From the NCBI GenBank assembly GCA_009192285.1, contig CM018604.1, forward strand, positions 4,435,746 through 4,499,745: DNA of 64,000 bases. The letters run 5' to 3'. Position numbers and translations under genes: made by a program. The number at the start of each line of letters is the position of its first letter. Position 1 is the stretch's first letter. This document shows positions 24,361 to 35,994 of the stretch, one piece after another. The notes beneath the pieces are model-generated. The model did no database searches, was not told where the DNA came from, and worked only from the letters and a program-made list of their open reading frames with translations. Origin of the DNA: Morchella semilibera (taxonomy: Eukaryota; Ascomycota; Pezizomycetes; Pezizales; Morchellaceae).

Positions 24361-24693
24361 ATATATGTATTTTAGCTACGTGATATTTAGGGCGGCGCTC
24401 GCTGGCTTATCTCAAACATTGTGCTCTATAACAGAGCATCACGAATGACCAATATAAAGCCCGCGCGTGGCTTATAGTATTGGAATACTCATACAATCAA
24501 AGAAATTCGATCGTCCTTGGTATGAATAGAAATCAGGCCCTGTTATCTAACACCAGGCATAGATTGAATTGGCGACAATTGATCTTGGATGAGAAACGTC
24601 TTTGCCAGTATCCCTCTCTACGACACAGTTAATTTCATCACCAATCATACTCACCACCACGCCAACACAAAAGCGCACACCAAAGTCAACAAG

Positions 24694-25188
24694 ATGCACA
24701 TCCCATACTTCCCTCTTTCCCCTCTTTCCCCCCTCCCCCTTCTCCTATGCCTCCTCCTCCACCTCCCCGCTACCAACGCCCTCCCACAGAGCGCCAAAAG
24801 CAACAGCCTCACCTGCGCCCTCACCAAAATCGACATGGCCACCAAATCCGCGGCTCTGATCCCCAACGTGCAAGCCACGCTATCCACATGGGCCGCCGAC
24901 GCCCGCGCCGGCACGTCCCAGCTCCCCTACGTCTCGGCGAACCACAAACCCAACAGCTGCCTCAAGCCTTTCATCTCCCGCGGCACCGTGACTCTGGGGA
25001 TGTGTGTCGGCGACCATGGAGGCGGCGAGCGTGGCATTGTCTGGGAGGTTGACGAGATTGTGAATGCTGTAAATATGATGATTGGTGCCTGTAGAAGGGA
25101 GGGGAAAGCAAGAGTGAAGGGGATGGCGGAGATTGGGGGGACGAGGGGCGGGGTGTGGATCGGGTATAGGGATGTTGGTTGGGGTTAG
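24694..25188 (+). CDS. small secreted cysteine protein (paralogue A)
   Basis: A single exon of 164 residues. I chose the ATG at 24,694 because a hydrophobic leader begins there (MHIPYFPLSP, Leu-rich, then ATNA) and the context is AACAAGATG; the frame itself is open 105 nt further upstream. The signal peptide probably ends near residue 24. The mature part of about 140 residues has four cysteines. Its second half aligns with the protein at 61,329: C-x-x-PF-x(8)-L-x-MC, then GGG..GIV[WY], EI..AV, a cysteine in AC, and a C-terminal G..[WF][IV]G. The family is not one I know. Secretion is likely; a role in host or microbe interaction is only a guess from size and type. A TATAAAG lies at 24,453, and TACATGTA occurs 37 bp after the stop. 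Confidence 0.75.
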   Translation: MHIPYFPLSPLSPLPLLLCLLLHLPATNALPQSAKSNSLTCALTKIDMATKSAALIPNVQATLSTWAADARAGTSQLPYVSANHKPNSCLKPFISRGTVTLGMCVGDHGGGERGIVWEVDEIVNAVNMMIGACRREGKARVKGMAEIGGTRGGVWIGYRDVGWG

Positions 25189-26141
25189 ATAGTGGCTGGA
25201 TTTTCTTTGTGTTCACGGGAATGCTACATGTAGTGCATTACCTTGGCTTTAAGTTGGCTGGTTTGCCTGCTGGTAGGCGTACATTCAGATTCAGATGTCC
25301 TTGGTATTGATTACAATGTGCATACTTGATGTAGCAAAGATGTAGTTTTATTTTATACATGTATTAACTCTAATCATGATTCCATAACGTACATTACATT
25401 TAGGGTTCTGATTTATTTCTTTTAGTTAACACTAGGAGGAGAAGCTGTAACAGGTATGATATATTTGTGTGCCGAATTGCCTCGTATTAGCAACCCTCTT
25501 GGAACCAGAGCCCATATCTCGACCCCATGCTTATGTATATGTAACTACAAGTAGCTTCATCATGAGTGTATGGGTCTAATATGAGCTCGATCGTTATTTT
25601 CTGTAACCCCTTTTTGGCAAATGATAGACATCTTCTTTGCGCATCATCATCTGCCCTATAGCTTGTAACCTCCAGATCAGACCTTCCAAACTCTAGCTAT
25701 ACCTCTCAGTATCAAAACTCAAGCGACCAGCCATAAACCACCCGCTCAAGAGCCCCGCCAGCACCTCAATTGCTCGATATATATACCAGCATATATATAC
25801 CACCCGCCCTGACCTCCCCACCATAACGCCAGTGCCCCCATATTCTTGGTGGGTTAGGGTTTCTCTTAGTCTATTATGTACTGGATTACTCGCGCGTTAA
25901 CTAAGTCGCCAGATATCGTTGCAGCCAAACGCTTATCAAAAATCCCGACCTTTTAATTAACGACTAAGTACATCCGTTTTGAAAGTTTCTGTAATGTGAT
26001 TGGTCGGGCACGACTGAGGTATTTGGCTAGGCACCCAGTAACAGCTGTACTAGAAGCCCAGGAGAACTTGATATACTTCAAAGTAGAGAAGCACCTACAA
26101 CTGGTGGCCGCACCAAAGCCATACAGAGCAACCCCAGGCTA

Positions 26142-26306
26142 AAAAAATAAAAAAAGCCGGCAACAAAAGACTTACGTGAAGAAGTAATCATCCCTCAAGA
26201 GCGTCGCTACCATGTTGGGCTTTCTCATCACTGCTCCCACCAGGAGTTGAACCTGTCGTGGTCATATGACGAAGCCCAGTGTATTACCACTAGGCCACGC
26301 CACGAT
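26142..26306 (-). mobile_element. tRNA-derived SINE candidate
   Basis: On the minus strand a perfect A box, TGGCCTAGTGG (26,298-26,288), is followed 45 nt later by a B box, GGTTCAACTCC (26,253-26,243). That is the spacing of a true tRNA promoter. The presumed acceptor strands do not pair, so this is not a functional tRNA. Beyond the tRNA-like head, about 90 nt of unrelated sequence ends in TTTTTTTATTTTTTT (minus strand, about 26,156-26,142), which would stop Pol III. This head-body-T-tail plan is that of a tRNA-related SINE. No second copy was recognised in this window. Confidence 0.45.
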
Positions 26307-27217
26307 GCTTCTGTTTGTGTCGTCGTAGTTTATGAGCCCTCCATTTCTTGGCAACGCATCAAAACCTCAGACTGTGGACTGAATTGCATCACAGGGCAAT
26401 GAAAGGTCAAACTGGCGGGAATTGGGGGGGGGGGGAGGCTCCCGGATCCCATATTATAACTAGAATACATGTACTTATATGCACCTACCATAGAGAGAGC
26501 CAGAGGATTAAAACTTACACAACTCGTATGTACTGTAATTGCAGCACCCCCCCCAAAAAAGGCAGTGGGTTCGCTGCAGCACCACTACCAACAACACACT
26601 AAGTAGTAACACGTTAAGGACAGTATTCTTCCCAAGTACAGTACCATCTTAACACTAAACCCCAGCGCAGCGACCCCGCCCCCGTTTTTCATACTACTTG
26701 TATATATATGCAGCGCACACACACACACACATAAATAACCCGGCCGATTAGCGACACCCTGAAATCGATGTCACAAGTACCCTTCTGACACATGATCTAT
26801 AACCTGACGAAAACCCAACGCAACATAATCCCCGCCTGCTCCTGCTCCTGTTATTGCCCAGAGTTTACCAATACTCCACTCTGCCTCGCGCGCCCCCAAC
26901 CACCGCCAGCCGCGTTACCCCTCCCCCCCCCCCGGCCGGGCTTTCCGCCCGAGGAGAATAGAGGACGTTAAGTTTATAAATACATATATCTAACACTCTC
27001 CGAGACCTATATCGAGAAGCCATCCGGCTACACCCACTGCGTACTGTGCACCCCGGCCCCGACCTCTCTATCCAGTGGGCCTCACCTAGACGAACCTCAG
27101 GGGCACAAAACGACAAGCCCCTATCCTCTCTACCACTTTACCAAGTAACACACATGTTACTAACCATAACGGTGTGGCGCATACGGGCTTAAGAGGGGAA
27201 GGCAGTGTGGCGCATGA

Positions 27218-27384
27218 CCGAGTGATATATCATGACTACATTTACCGCATCGCTACATGTATTTCGTACAAAGCCTAGCATAGACTACATGTATCCGGCC
27301 GCTGTTACTATGGGTAGGTTGCCTGCCCAGGAAATAAAAAAAAGAACTCCCGACGTGTGTACTGAGTCATAGGTTATCACTCGC
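27218..27384. repeat. outward-facing pair of 18-nt motifs
   Basis: A minus-strand copy (27,218-27,235; TCATGATATATCACTCGG when read on its own strand) and a + strand copy (27,367-27,384; TCATAGGTTATCACTCGC) enclose about 130 bp with their CACTCG ends facing outward. This is what terminal inverted repeats of a small element would look like. Two TACATGTA copies lie inside. No clear target duplication was found. Confidence 0.5.
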
Positions 27385-28451
27385 CGCGAACGCCAAGAAA
27401 GAGAAGTCTTGACTGTACACAATATTTTTTTTTTGTTTACTTCAGTAACCGTATCCAGACCTTAGGCTATGACGACACCGCACCATTTTATCCCCACAAC
27501 TACCCCCTCCAGCCCCTAACCACATCCAATAAAGGGCATTCAGCAGGCCAGCAAACCTCCGCCACCAACTCCAAAAGAAAGGAAAGGGGAAGAAAACCCA
27601 TCTCAAGCCTCCTCAACACTAGCCAACCTGGCGCGCTCACTGTCTCGAGCCTCATCATTCACCAGGCAAGCCCCAAAAGAAAGAAAAGAAAGGAAACAAA
27701 ATCATTCTACCTCAAACGTTGCCCTAAGTCCCCCTTTCCCATATAAATCCATGTCATCGATGATTTTCTCTTGGTGCCGAAGGATCCTGAAGTCAAATTT
27801 CATCCTGCCTGCACACAACATCTTGTACCTAGAATGATTTTTTAAAAAAAAAAAACTTAACAAGTAGCAAGCTATATTCGTAGAACAATCACGTGTTTAC
27901 TGTGTGTCTCGGTTTCTAGCCTACCCTCTCCATGGGGTGCTATCATAGGTGCCCCATCGATCACCATGCAACTAATAGCTTATCTCGTAAAGTACTACTT
28001 TTACCTTGTTGTGGTTGTATATGCGCACTTGTAGCCCGGAGACCGAATAGACACTTGTGGTTGGTAGACAGGCTGATGAAGCGGAATATAAGCGTATCGC
28101 AAGACATAACATAGCAAGCACGCGAGATCTTAGAGGAGGCAAGTTGAAACCACACGGGGAAACACGGCGGTCGCGGCCCATTTGAGTCACATCCGCAAGT
28201 ACAAGATATAATGTCCCCCTGCAGAGAACACATAGCTGGGAAAACCCCACTCAATTCTGCCAGCAGAAAGCAAAGGGATCCCCTATGAGAGAGTAAAAAC
28301 CCGACCCTAATCCCGAATAGAATACACGCCTTTCAAAGCCTCTATCCTACATATAGCTTCTTGAATTCCCACCCAGGCCTTCCGGTAGGGGTGGTACTCC
28401 AGCGTAACTGACCAATCATATAATCAGCTACATTTTCCAGCAGGTTAGAGA

Positions 28452-28469
28452 CCGAGTGATATCCCATGA
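28452..28469 (-). repeat. dispersed 18-nt motif copy
   Basis: It reads TCATGGGATATCACTCGG on the minus strand and matches the consensus. Confidence 0.65.
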
Positions 28470-28631
28470 CTATCTTACCTGGGATCCTACTAACATGGAT
28501 CATGCCACCCTGCAGTTAACCAAACCTTATCTCACGACCTCATAGCACAAGGGCCGTAAGTACCCAAACTACCACCCATATACAAACCCGTTAGAACCTA
28601 TCCAATACAAAAGAAAATCACAAAACCCGCA

Positions 28632-28931
28632 TCAAAAGATACATACCACCCACCACCCAAACGCTCCCCCCCCCCTCCCCGCCTCCAAGTTACATTTCCC
28701 TCGCCACCTCTTCATACTCAGCAACAGTGGCGCGTAGAAGGTCCCAATATTGACGCCCAGGAGCCAGCACATGAGCCATGCCAGGGTGAGGTACAGCCAC
28801 TCCTCGAGCCGCTCGAGGCCAAAGGCGGGGAGAAAAAGGTACGGGATGCACTCTGAGGTCCAGATGAGGACGGTTAAGAGGTGTGATACGGGTGTGCTGA
28901 TGGGGGCGGCTATGTTGATGCGAGGCGGCAT
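28632..28931 (-). CDS. possible two-helix membrane protein
   Basis: A 99-residue frame starts at MPPRINIAAP. The ATG at 28,931 has a good context (A at -3); the frame is open 52 codons further upstream, but that part looks like leader sequence. Two hydrophobic stretches are visible: about residues 17-37 (LTVLIWTSECIPYLFLPAFG) and about 43-69 (LTLAWLMCWLLGVNIGTFYA). They are separated by the charged LERLEEW, and a basic segment KRWRGK follows. This composition is too ordered for chance, but I do not recognise a family. A TACATGTA copy lies at 29,071-29,078, about 140 bp upstream. Further exons cannot be excluded. Confidence 0.4.
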   Translation of the reverse strand: MPPRINIAAPISTPVSHLLTVLIWTSECIPYLFLPAFGLERLEEWLYLTLAWLMCWLLGVNIGTFYAPLLLSMKRWRGKCNLEAGRGGGAFGWWVVCIF

Positions 28932-31900
28932 TGTTCGTGTTATGGCGGGGCGGGGGTATAGAATAGTGGGTGTACTGGCGAGGACGGACAGCAATTGGTG
29001 ATGGTGGGGGTGAAGGTAGGAGAGGAATGGTGGAACGTGGGAGTTGTGGGGTATAGCACTGTTGCTAAAGTACATGTACTCAAGCAATTACACGTGGCTC
29101 TTGAAAGCTACATGTATTTCGTGACTGGCTGGCTGGCTTTATCACCACTATGCTAACGTTGTTCGAGAACTTTCCGTCCTAGGGACTACATATATCACTC
29201 TCTACAGCACTCCATGGATGTAACCAAGTTATAGCCAGTGCCAACAGCTAGGGGGGTCTAAAAGGGTTGCGGTGTATCCACATCCTAAGTTTCGCTTTAG
29301 GCACACTTATTAACCAAACTTAAGTGGGCATCTCAGGTGAGATACATGTAGTTATACGTTACTCACACCTGGAGAGAAAGGAGGCTGAGTGGAAGGCAAA
29401 ATGGGCGCCTACATTAGTGGAGCTAACGTACACCTTCTTGGGAAAATCTTTATAAAACATGCATCGAAAGCGGCATCCTTGGGATTCGATATCATCACGA
29501 AGGTTAAGTAGAGTGCTATAGGAGGTGGCTATAAGTGTCAGAAGGTCAGGGGGGATGATGTCGACATGTAGTTATCAAGAGTCGCCCATCGATAGGTGAC
29601 TGACTACATGTAGTAGACTACATGGCTGGCACTTAAATCGCTCTGGAGTGTCATGCCTGGGTTTATGAGTCTAGATTTTGTGGGCCACGTTGCTGTACCG
29701 GGGGTGGCGCAGATGTTTTTGGGATAGGGCAGGACATTACGTTTATGTTTTGAGTTGTAGTGACTCCCGCCCGTATAATTTCAGCTGTTATAATGATGTA
29801 GGGGCTTCTCCTGCCCCCGGGAGCCTCAGGCGTCTTGTTCTTAAGTTCCTTGCACGTGGAGAACGTACCGTGGACTGCTCAGGCTGGCTGGAGGGGTACG
29901 CCTTAGCGATAATGAGTTTTTAGGTGTCTCAGATCGATCAGGATCTGAAACCGAGTAAACATACACCACGAGGTGAACCCGTCTTATTGGGTTAAACGAA
30001 GGGCATTTTTACCTCCTCCCCTTTACAGAATCCCCAAGCGTCCTCGAAAAAAAACCCGTGTTACAAGTTCACGTTGTCATTCGCACTTTGTTGTGTGACA
30101 CTGCCGAGTGACCATCCATGTTTCTCAACGCGAGCAACAAGACTTACCCTGCCCGACCAACCTGCCCCCCATGCGGCATTCAATCGCGAGATCAGCTTTT
30201 GCGTCCAGATGACATAAACCGTTTCAGCTCGCACGTGCTCGTCCAGCCCAGTGACAGTACAAATGAAAATCGGGGATGCGCGGGCGGCCCTGGTGGCGAA
30301 GGATAAATTATTAACACGTGAAAGCATAAAGGAATTTTTTTTTTTGGTTCCAGGAACGGAGGGACGGTAAGGCGCAGTAGGCTATTTTTCTTTTTTTAGC
30401 TAGGGGGGAAGTCTGACCGGGCACTCGGTTTACCGACAGGGTGATGATGATGATGAAGGCCACCGAAGGGATTTTCTTGGAAGGGGAAGGAAGGGAAGGG
30501 TGGGTTTGACAGCTGTGGGAAGAGATCTGCTTCTCGACTGGGTGGGTGGTGCGCGCAATTGTTAACTTGTCCTGTCTGTCGACGACCTGTTCCTGTCTGT
30601 CGGGTATTTCTAAAGTAGAGTAAGTTGGTAGGTTTTAGTCGAGTGGAGTTGCCCACATTTGAGTTTTTCGGATGATCATCAGGACGCGTCCTCCCTGACG
30701 TATCGGTCTAGCGCTACGCCGTTTGTGTAAGATCTCCATCCACACACACACAGACACACACACATCCCTTGCCCCTTTCGTGCGTGGCTGGCTATTTTGG
30801 TGTGTGTTTGTGCGTTGTTTTTGTGGCTGGGGAGGGGTTTGTTTTGTTATGTTATGGATTATGGGTGAAGATACACTGTCTAAGATAGATACATGATACA
30901 TACAGCCTGTGTAGGTACAATTGGGTATGGATGGATTCGATATGGGGATGATGGATTAGGGGAGAGAACGTTGCTGCCAAGGGTTGTGTCTTCCCCCATC
31001 ACAACACACACACCCTTCCAGAAAATACTTTCGGGAGCCGCCCGTTCTCTGTCAGGAACGTTACCTGTTATTGATTTGATGGAACCTGCAAACTGAAGAA
31101 GAGTTAAGAAAGAAAAGAAAAAAGCCACAACCACTGACCGACCAGACCGACGCTGGGCTGTTTTGCTTCTGCTTGAAACAGAGCTGTCTATCTTTCTCTA
31201 TCTCCTCTACTCCAAGGCAGATAAAAAAAAAAAAAGAGAGAAGTTGTCAGGGATATTTCGAATTCGATCTTGCTCTATCCTCTCCACCCCATCCCTCATC
31301 CTCCATCACCACCCTCCCTTCGTTCATCTTCGTCAAGCTCTAGAAACAACGTCTACACAGTGCTAATAATAATAATAATAATATTATTCAAATCATCATC
31401 GAGAACACCCTGGCCTTCCTGTGTGTGTGTTGCTACAGCTGCTTGAATGGGATAGGAGAAGTCTCTCTGTCTCTTCTTTCCTTTCCTTCCTTTCTCACTT
31501 TCTCACTTTCTCACTCTCAATCTCTTGCACTCTCTTAATCTCAACTCAACACAACCCCCCCCCCCCCCCTTCCCCTGGGGATCCCACCAACCAACAGCCA
31601 AAACCAATCAACCAACCAACCAACCCCCCCCCCCCTCCCCCCCACACCCATACACACGCACACACACCCCTTGCTCAAGTAGAAAGCTTGCCGAGAGATA
31701 TCTCCATCTAAAATCAACCCCTCAATATCACAACCGAGATAGGTAAAAAAGGAAGGATTTAGAGATTTATCGACTATCAAGCTCTCCGCTCATTGCCCCT
31801 CCCATCCTGTTAGTTGGTTCCCGCTGGATCGGTCCCTTCTTCATCACAAGCTGTTGTTGGGCTCTGTTCTAGCTACTCGAGAACCCACCATCAACACCAA

Positions 31901-31957
31901 CACCATCAACACCATCACCATCATCACCATCGCTCGCCCCGCTTGATCGTTACAGCC
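28932..31957. other. intergenic region and 5' region of the 5-phosphatase
   Basis: No supported gene. It contains TACATGTA copies at 29,071, 29,109, 29,343 and 29,605, a minus-strand 18-nt motif at 30,104-30,121, a (CA)n tract at 30,740-30,764, an (AAT)n tract near 31,368, and long C and CT runs at 31,470-31,676. The pyrimidine-rich block, with no TATA box, is typical of the promoter and leader of a constitutive fungal gene. Confidence 0.5.
31555..31676. repeat. C-rich and CA-rich low-complexity leader
   Basis: Runs of 15 and 13 C residues are separated by CCAACCAA repeats and followed by a CA-rich tract. They probably lie in the promoter or 5' UTR of the 5-phosphatase gene. Confidence 0.6.
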
Positions 31958-34900
31958 ATGCAACAAGAGAATGTCGAAGATGATACACCTCCCGTGAGAT
32001 GCCCCTCCAGGAGTTCACAATCCTCTGACTCCAATTTACCCCCCCACCCCCTTTCGTTTGTTTACCCGCCAGCTAACCTCTTCTCCCCCTCGAATGTTAG
32101 GCCTCCGTTTCGTCGCTGCGATCGCGCTTCGAGCAAATGACATCCTCGAAATCACACCAAGCAGCCCCCGAAGCACCAAAACCCCTAAGACCAGCACATA
32201 CAGGCGCCGACCCGTTCAGAGAGTCTCATGAGAGTAACAGCTATACGCGAGCATCTCTGGACATACCGCGCGAACCTTTCTCCTGCAGCTCCACCGCGCC
32301 CCCCGTCAAGAAATCCTACCGCGAATACCTCTCCGCGACTGTTCCAGGGCGGCTCGGCGGCGGCGGCCCCCGCCAGCGACCGCTGTCAATGTACAGCACA
32401 TTCGCGCCGCCAATGTCACCCCCGACATTTCGTGTAGAGTCGCCAAGATCACCCCCGTCATGCCCTCCCCCACCACCGCTAAACATAGATGCCCGGGATA
32501 AATCGCCGGAACGACCAACACCCGCACCCGCGGTTCTCAACACGCCGTTGAATGGACCTAATGCACCAGGTAGGCCCCATGGTAATAATAAGGTTCCGAG
32601 CCGTGGGAATACGCCATCGCCTGGCACAGAGAAACGTGCCCCTCCCCCCCCACCACCTCCGGTGTCTGCTTCAGTAAGGGCTGCTGCTGGCATCGTGCGA
32701 CCACCACCACCACCAGCACCGCCGGCGCCAGCGCCAGTGTCGTGCTTTGATGACCCACCGCCAACGCCGAGTTTTGAACGTAGACCGAGCTTGCCAATCA
32801 ATAGTGTGCCGGTGAGACGGGCGCCGCTGAGTCCGGCGCTGCAGATGGTACATGATGAACATAGCAACGGCGCACCACCGATTCCTGCAAGGACATCGAA
32901 GCCGAAGATTGGAAGTAAGCCCATTATACCCCCGAAAAGTACAAGACCAGATTTTGCAGGGGTTGCGTTGGCAGCACCGACGACATCCTCGGAAGAGCGG
33001 GTGTCGCCGTTCAGCACTCCCCCGTCGAGTGCAAATAACTCGCCGAGTAGGTCGGATAATGAGGCAGGACCAAGGCCGAAAATACAGGGAAAAATCACGA
33101 GTAGTAGTTCGGCGTTCTATACACCCCAGCCGTTGAGCTATAATCCACCACCTCCACCACCTCCACCACCACCTCCACCACCACACCCAAATGCGAATGC
33201 GGCGCGAGAGAGGAATTGCGGTGGCGTTGATGTGAGAGCGAGTAAGCCGGCACCACCGCCCCCACCGCGGATGTCGAGGGAGGAGGTGAGGCCAAGGATG
33301 AAGTTTGAAGATTCAATTCGGGGGCAGCGGACATCGCTGGACGACGCGGGGTTGAGACCGGATTTGCCGCCAAGGCCAATTGGGGGGAATATGATCGGAG
33401 GGATCAGGGCGAGGGTTCCAAGCCTGAGGGGACGAAGCTATTCGCCTCCCAGACATGCTGAACCTGTTGCTGCTCCTGAAAGGCCTGTACCTAATCCATC
33501 AGCGTTTCTTCCGCCGCCAAAAAGGCCTGGAACAAAGAGCCATTCGCCGTCACGGCAACCATCACTTGCTAGGAGTAATACTTTCGTTGGGGGCTCGCGC
33601 AGTGGCGACCGGAATACCAGCTACGGCGGTGGTGATGACTCCGATGAGGGTGTCGATGACCAGTCGTCGCTGAGCGAGTATCCGGACTCGTCGCAGGCAA
33701 ACAGAAGGCTCCCATGCTTCAAGACTGGTGTCCGAGAAATCCCGTGTAAATATGATGTCCGATTATTTGCTGTGTGCGGACAGTACGTGTGCACTACCAG
33801 CCATACAACGAATGTGTGGAACATAGAGACCGGCCAGTGCATAATGTCGCTCGGCCACACAGAGGGCACGCGGATAACCGCGATTGCCTTCAAGCCCTCC
33901 GTCAAGGTCCAGGACGAGGGGCGGCAGCTGTGGCTAGGTACCTCACATGGGGAGCTGCTGGAGGTGGATATTGCGGGGCAGCGGGTGATCGACTCGAGGA
34001 CGAGCGCGCACATGAAGAAGGAGATTGTCCAGATCCACCGCTGCGGGCACGAGCTATGGACGCTGGATGAAGGTGGAAAGCTGCAGGTATGGGGCCCTGA
34101 TGTAAATGGAGTGCCGAATTTGAAGAACTCGCCAACGACATTCAGAATCCCGAATAAGCACACGTTCTCACTCGTTGTTGACGGGCTGCTGTGGATTGGG
34201 GCGGGGAGGGCGGTGCATGTGTATCAGCCCAGTACGGATCCAAGCATACCCTTCAACTTGACGCAACGGCCGCTAGCGCCGATTAAGATGGCGGGTGAGA
34301 TCACGTGTGGTGCGGTGGTGAATAGTGAACCCGGGAAGATATATTTTGGACACTCGGACGGGAAGGTTTCGATCTACTCGAGGACACAGCTCACGTGCAT
34401 TGATGTCATCAGCATCTCACTGTACAAAATCAACTCCATGAGCGGCGTTGGGGACTATCTGTGGGCCGGGTTCAAGACTGGAATGATCTACGTCTACGAT
34501 GTCCGCTCGAAGCCGTGGCGGGTACTGAAGGACTGGCAATCATGCAATGGGCCTGTAGTCCAGCTCATTGCTGACCGGACAAGCATATGGAAGACTGGCC
34601 GGCTACAGGTTGTCTCTCTCGGCGTGGACAATATCATCCGGCTGTGGGACGGCATGCTTGAGGATGACTGGCTCGAGGGCGAGATGCAGAAGCGTGACGC
34701 CGAGTTTTGCACTTTCCGCGAGATTAAGGCGCTGATTTGCACATGGAACGCCGGAGCTTGCAAGCCGCAGGACCTCCTTAAAGATGCCGACGACCGTGTT
34801 TTCCTGGAGAACGTACTGAAGAGCGTTGAATCGCCAGATATCATCGTCTTTGCCTTCCAGGAGCTCGTAGATCTCGAGAATAAGAAGCTTACGGCAAAAA

Positions 34901-35994
34901 CGCTTCTTAAGGGCGGTAAGAAGAAGAAGGCTGCTGACCACCAGGCTCATATGTCGCACCAGTACCGTCTCTGGCAGCAACAGCTCACAAAGTCAATCGA
35001 AACCCACCTCCCCCGAGACGAGCCCTACACCCTTCTGCACTCGGCCAACCTCGTAGGTCTTTTCACCTGCATCTTCGTCAAGTCCACCGAACGCCACGCC
35101 ATCCGAGGCGTCAGCGCCGCAACCGTCAAACGTGGTCTTGGTGGTCTGCACGGCAACAAGGGCGCCCTCATCATCCGCTTCATTCTCGACGACTCGTCGC
35201 TCTGCTTTATTAACTGCCATCTTGCCGCCGGCCAGTCCCACACCGTCTCGCGCAACAACGACATCGCCGCAATCCTGGAGTCCTCTAGCCTCCCCGCTGA
35301 ATCTGTGGAAGATATCTTTGTCGGCGGAGGCGACGGCAGCATGATCCTCGACCACGAGATATGTATCCTCAACGGCGACCTGAACTATCGGATCGACATG
35401 CACCGCGACTCCATCATCCAGCGGGCCAAGCACATGGAGCTGCCTGCGCTGCTCGAGCGCGACCAGCTGCTCATGGAACGGAAGCGCAATCCCGGCTTTC
35501 GGCTGCGCGCGTTCAACGAGTCGCCCATTACCTTCCGGCCGACATACAAGTACGACGTCGGGACAGACACATACGACAGTAGCGAGAAGAAGCGGTCACC
35601 AGCGTGGTGCGACCGCCTGCTGTATAGGGGGCTGGGGAAGATCAAGCAGACGGACTACCGGCGGTGGGAGGTCAGGACAAGTGATCATCGGCCGGTGTCG
35701 GGCGTGTTTAAGGTTAGGCTGAAGACGGTGGATCAGGCGCGGAGAGGATGGGTGTGGGAGAAGTGCTGTGAGGGGTATGAGGAGGTGAGGGAGAGGCATG
35801 TGTGGGAGGCTAAGTAAGTTTTTTTTTATATCCCTTTTCTATAGTCGCGGGGAGTGAGCAGCGAGCTAATAGTGATGTGCAGGATGGACTTTTTGTGTAA
35901 TGTGTTGGGCTACGGGCTGGAAGATGCGAAACGGACACTAGAGACTAAGCACGGCATGGTCGGTGCCGTGGAGAGTCTGCAGGCGGGATTGTAG
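31958..35994 (+). CDS. inositol polyphosphate 5-phosphatase with beta-propeller
   Basis: Three exons: 31,958-31,993, 32,101-35,813 and 35,883-35,994, giving 1286 residues. Intron 1 (107 nt) has a GCTAAC branch and joins MQQENVEDDTPP to ASVSSLRSRFEQM; intron 2 (69 nt) has a GTAAGT donor and a GCTAAT branch. Residues 25-540 are Pro/Ser-rich with long proline runs near 355-375, typical of SH3 or profilin binding. Residues about 550-870 form a WD40-like propeller. The phosphatase core spans about 885-1220 with all hallmark motifs: FQE (E933), GNKGA (1030), NCHLAAGQ (1050), GDLNYRI (1104), PAWCDR (1179) and SDHRPV (1206). Exon 3 adds MDFLCNVLGYGLEDAK and further residues, a UBA-like helical tail. 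The enzyme family removes the 5-phosphate from phosphoinositides at membranes; the layout resembles fission yeast SPAC9G1.10c and plant FRA3-type enzymes. Confidence 0.93.

Larger units (their letters stand above)
25189..28631. other. gene-free region with SINE-like element
   Basis: No supported gene. Contents: TACATGTA copies at 25,225, 25,356, 26,466, 27,254 and 27,288; a tRNA-like SINE candidate on the minus strand at 26,142-26,306; an outward-facing pair of the 18-nt motif at 27,218 and 27,367; and another minus-strand copy at 28,452. A short (CA)n tract occurs near 26,717. Confidence 0.5.

Noticed and set aside
32316-33186. Gly-rich and Trp-rich frames antisense to the 5-phosphatase N-terminus
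   Set aside because: They are shadows of the proline-rich coding region.
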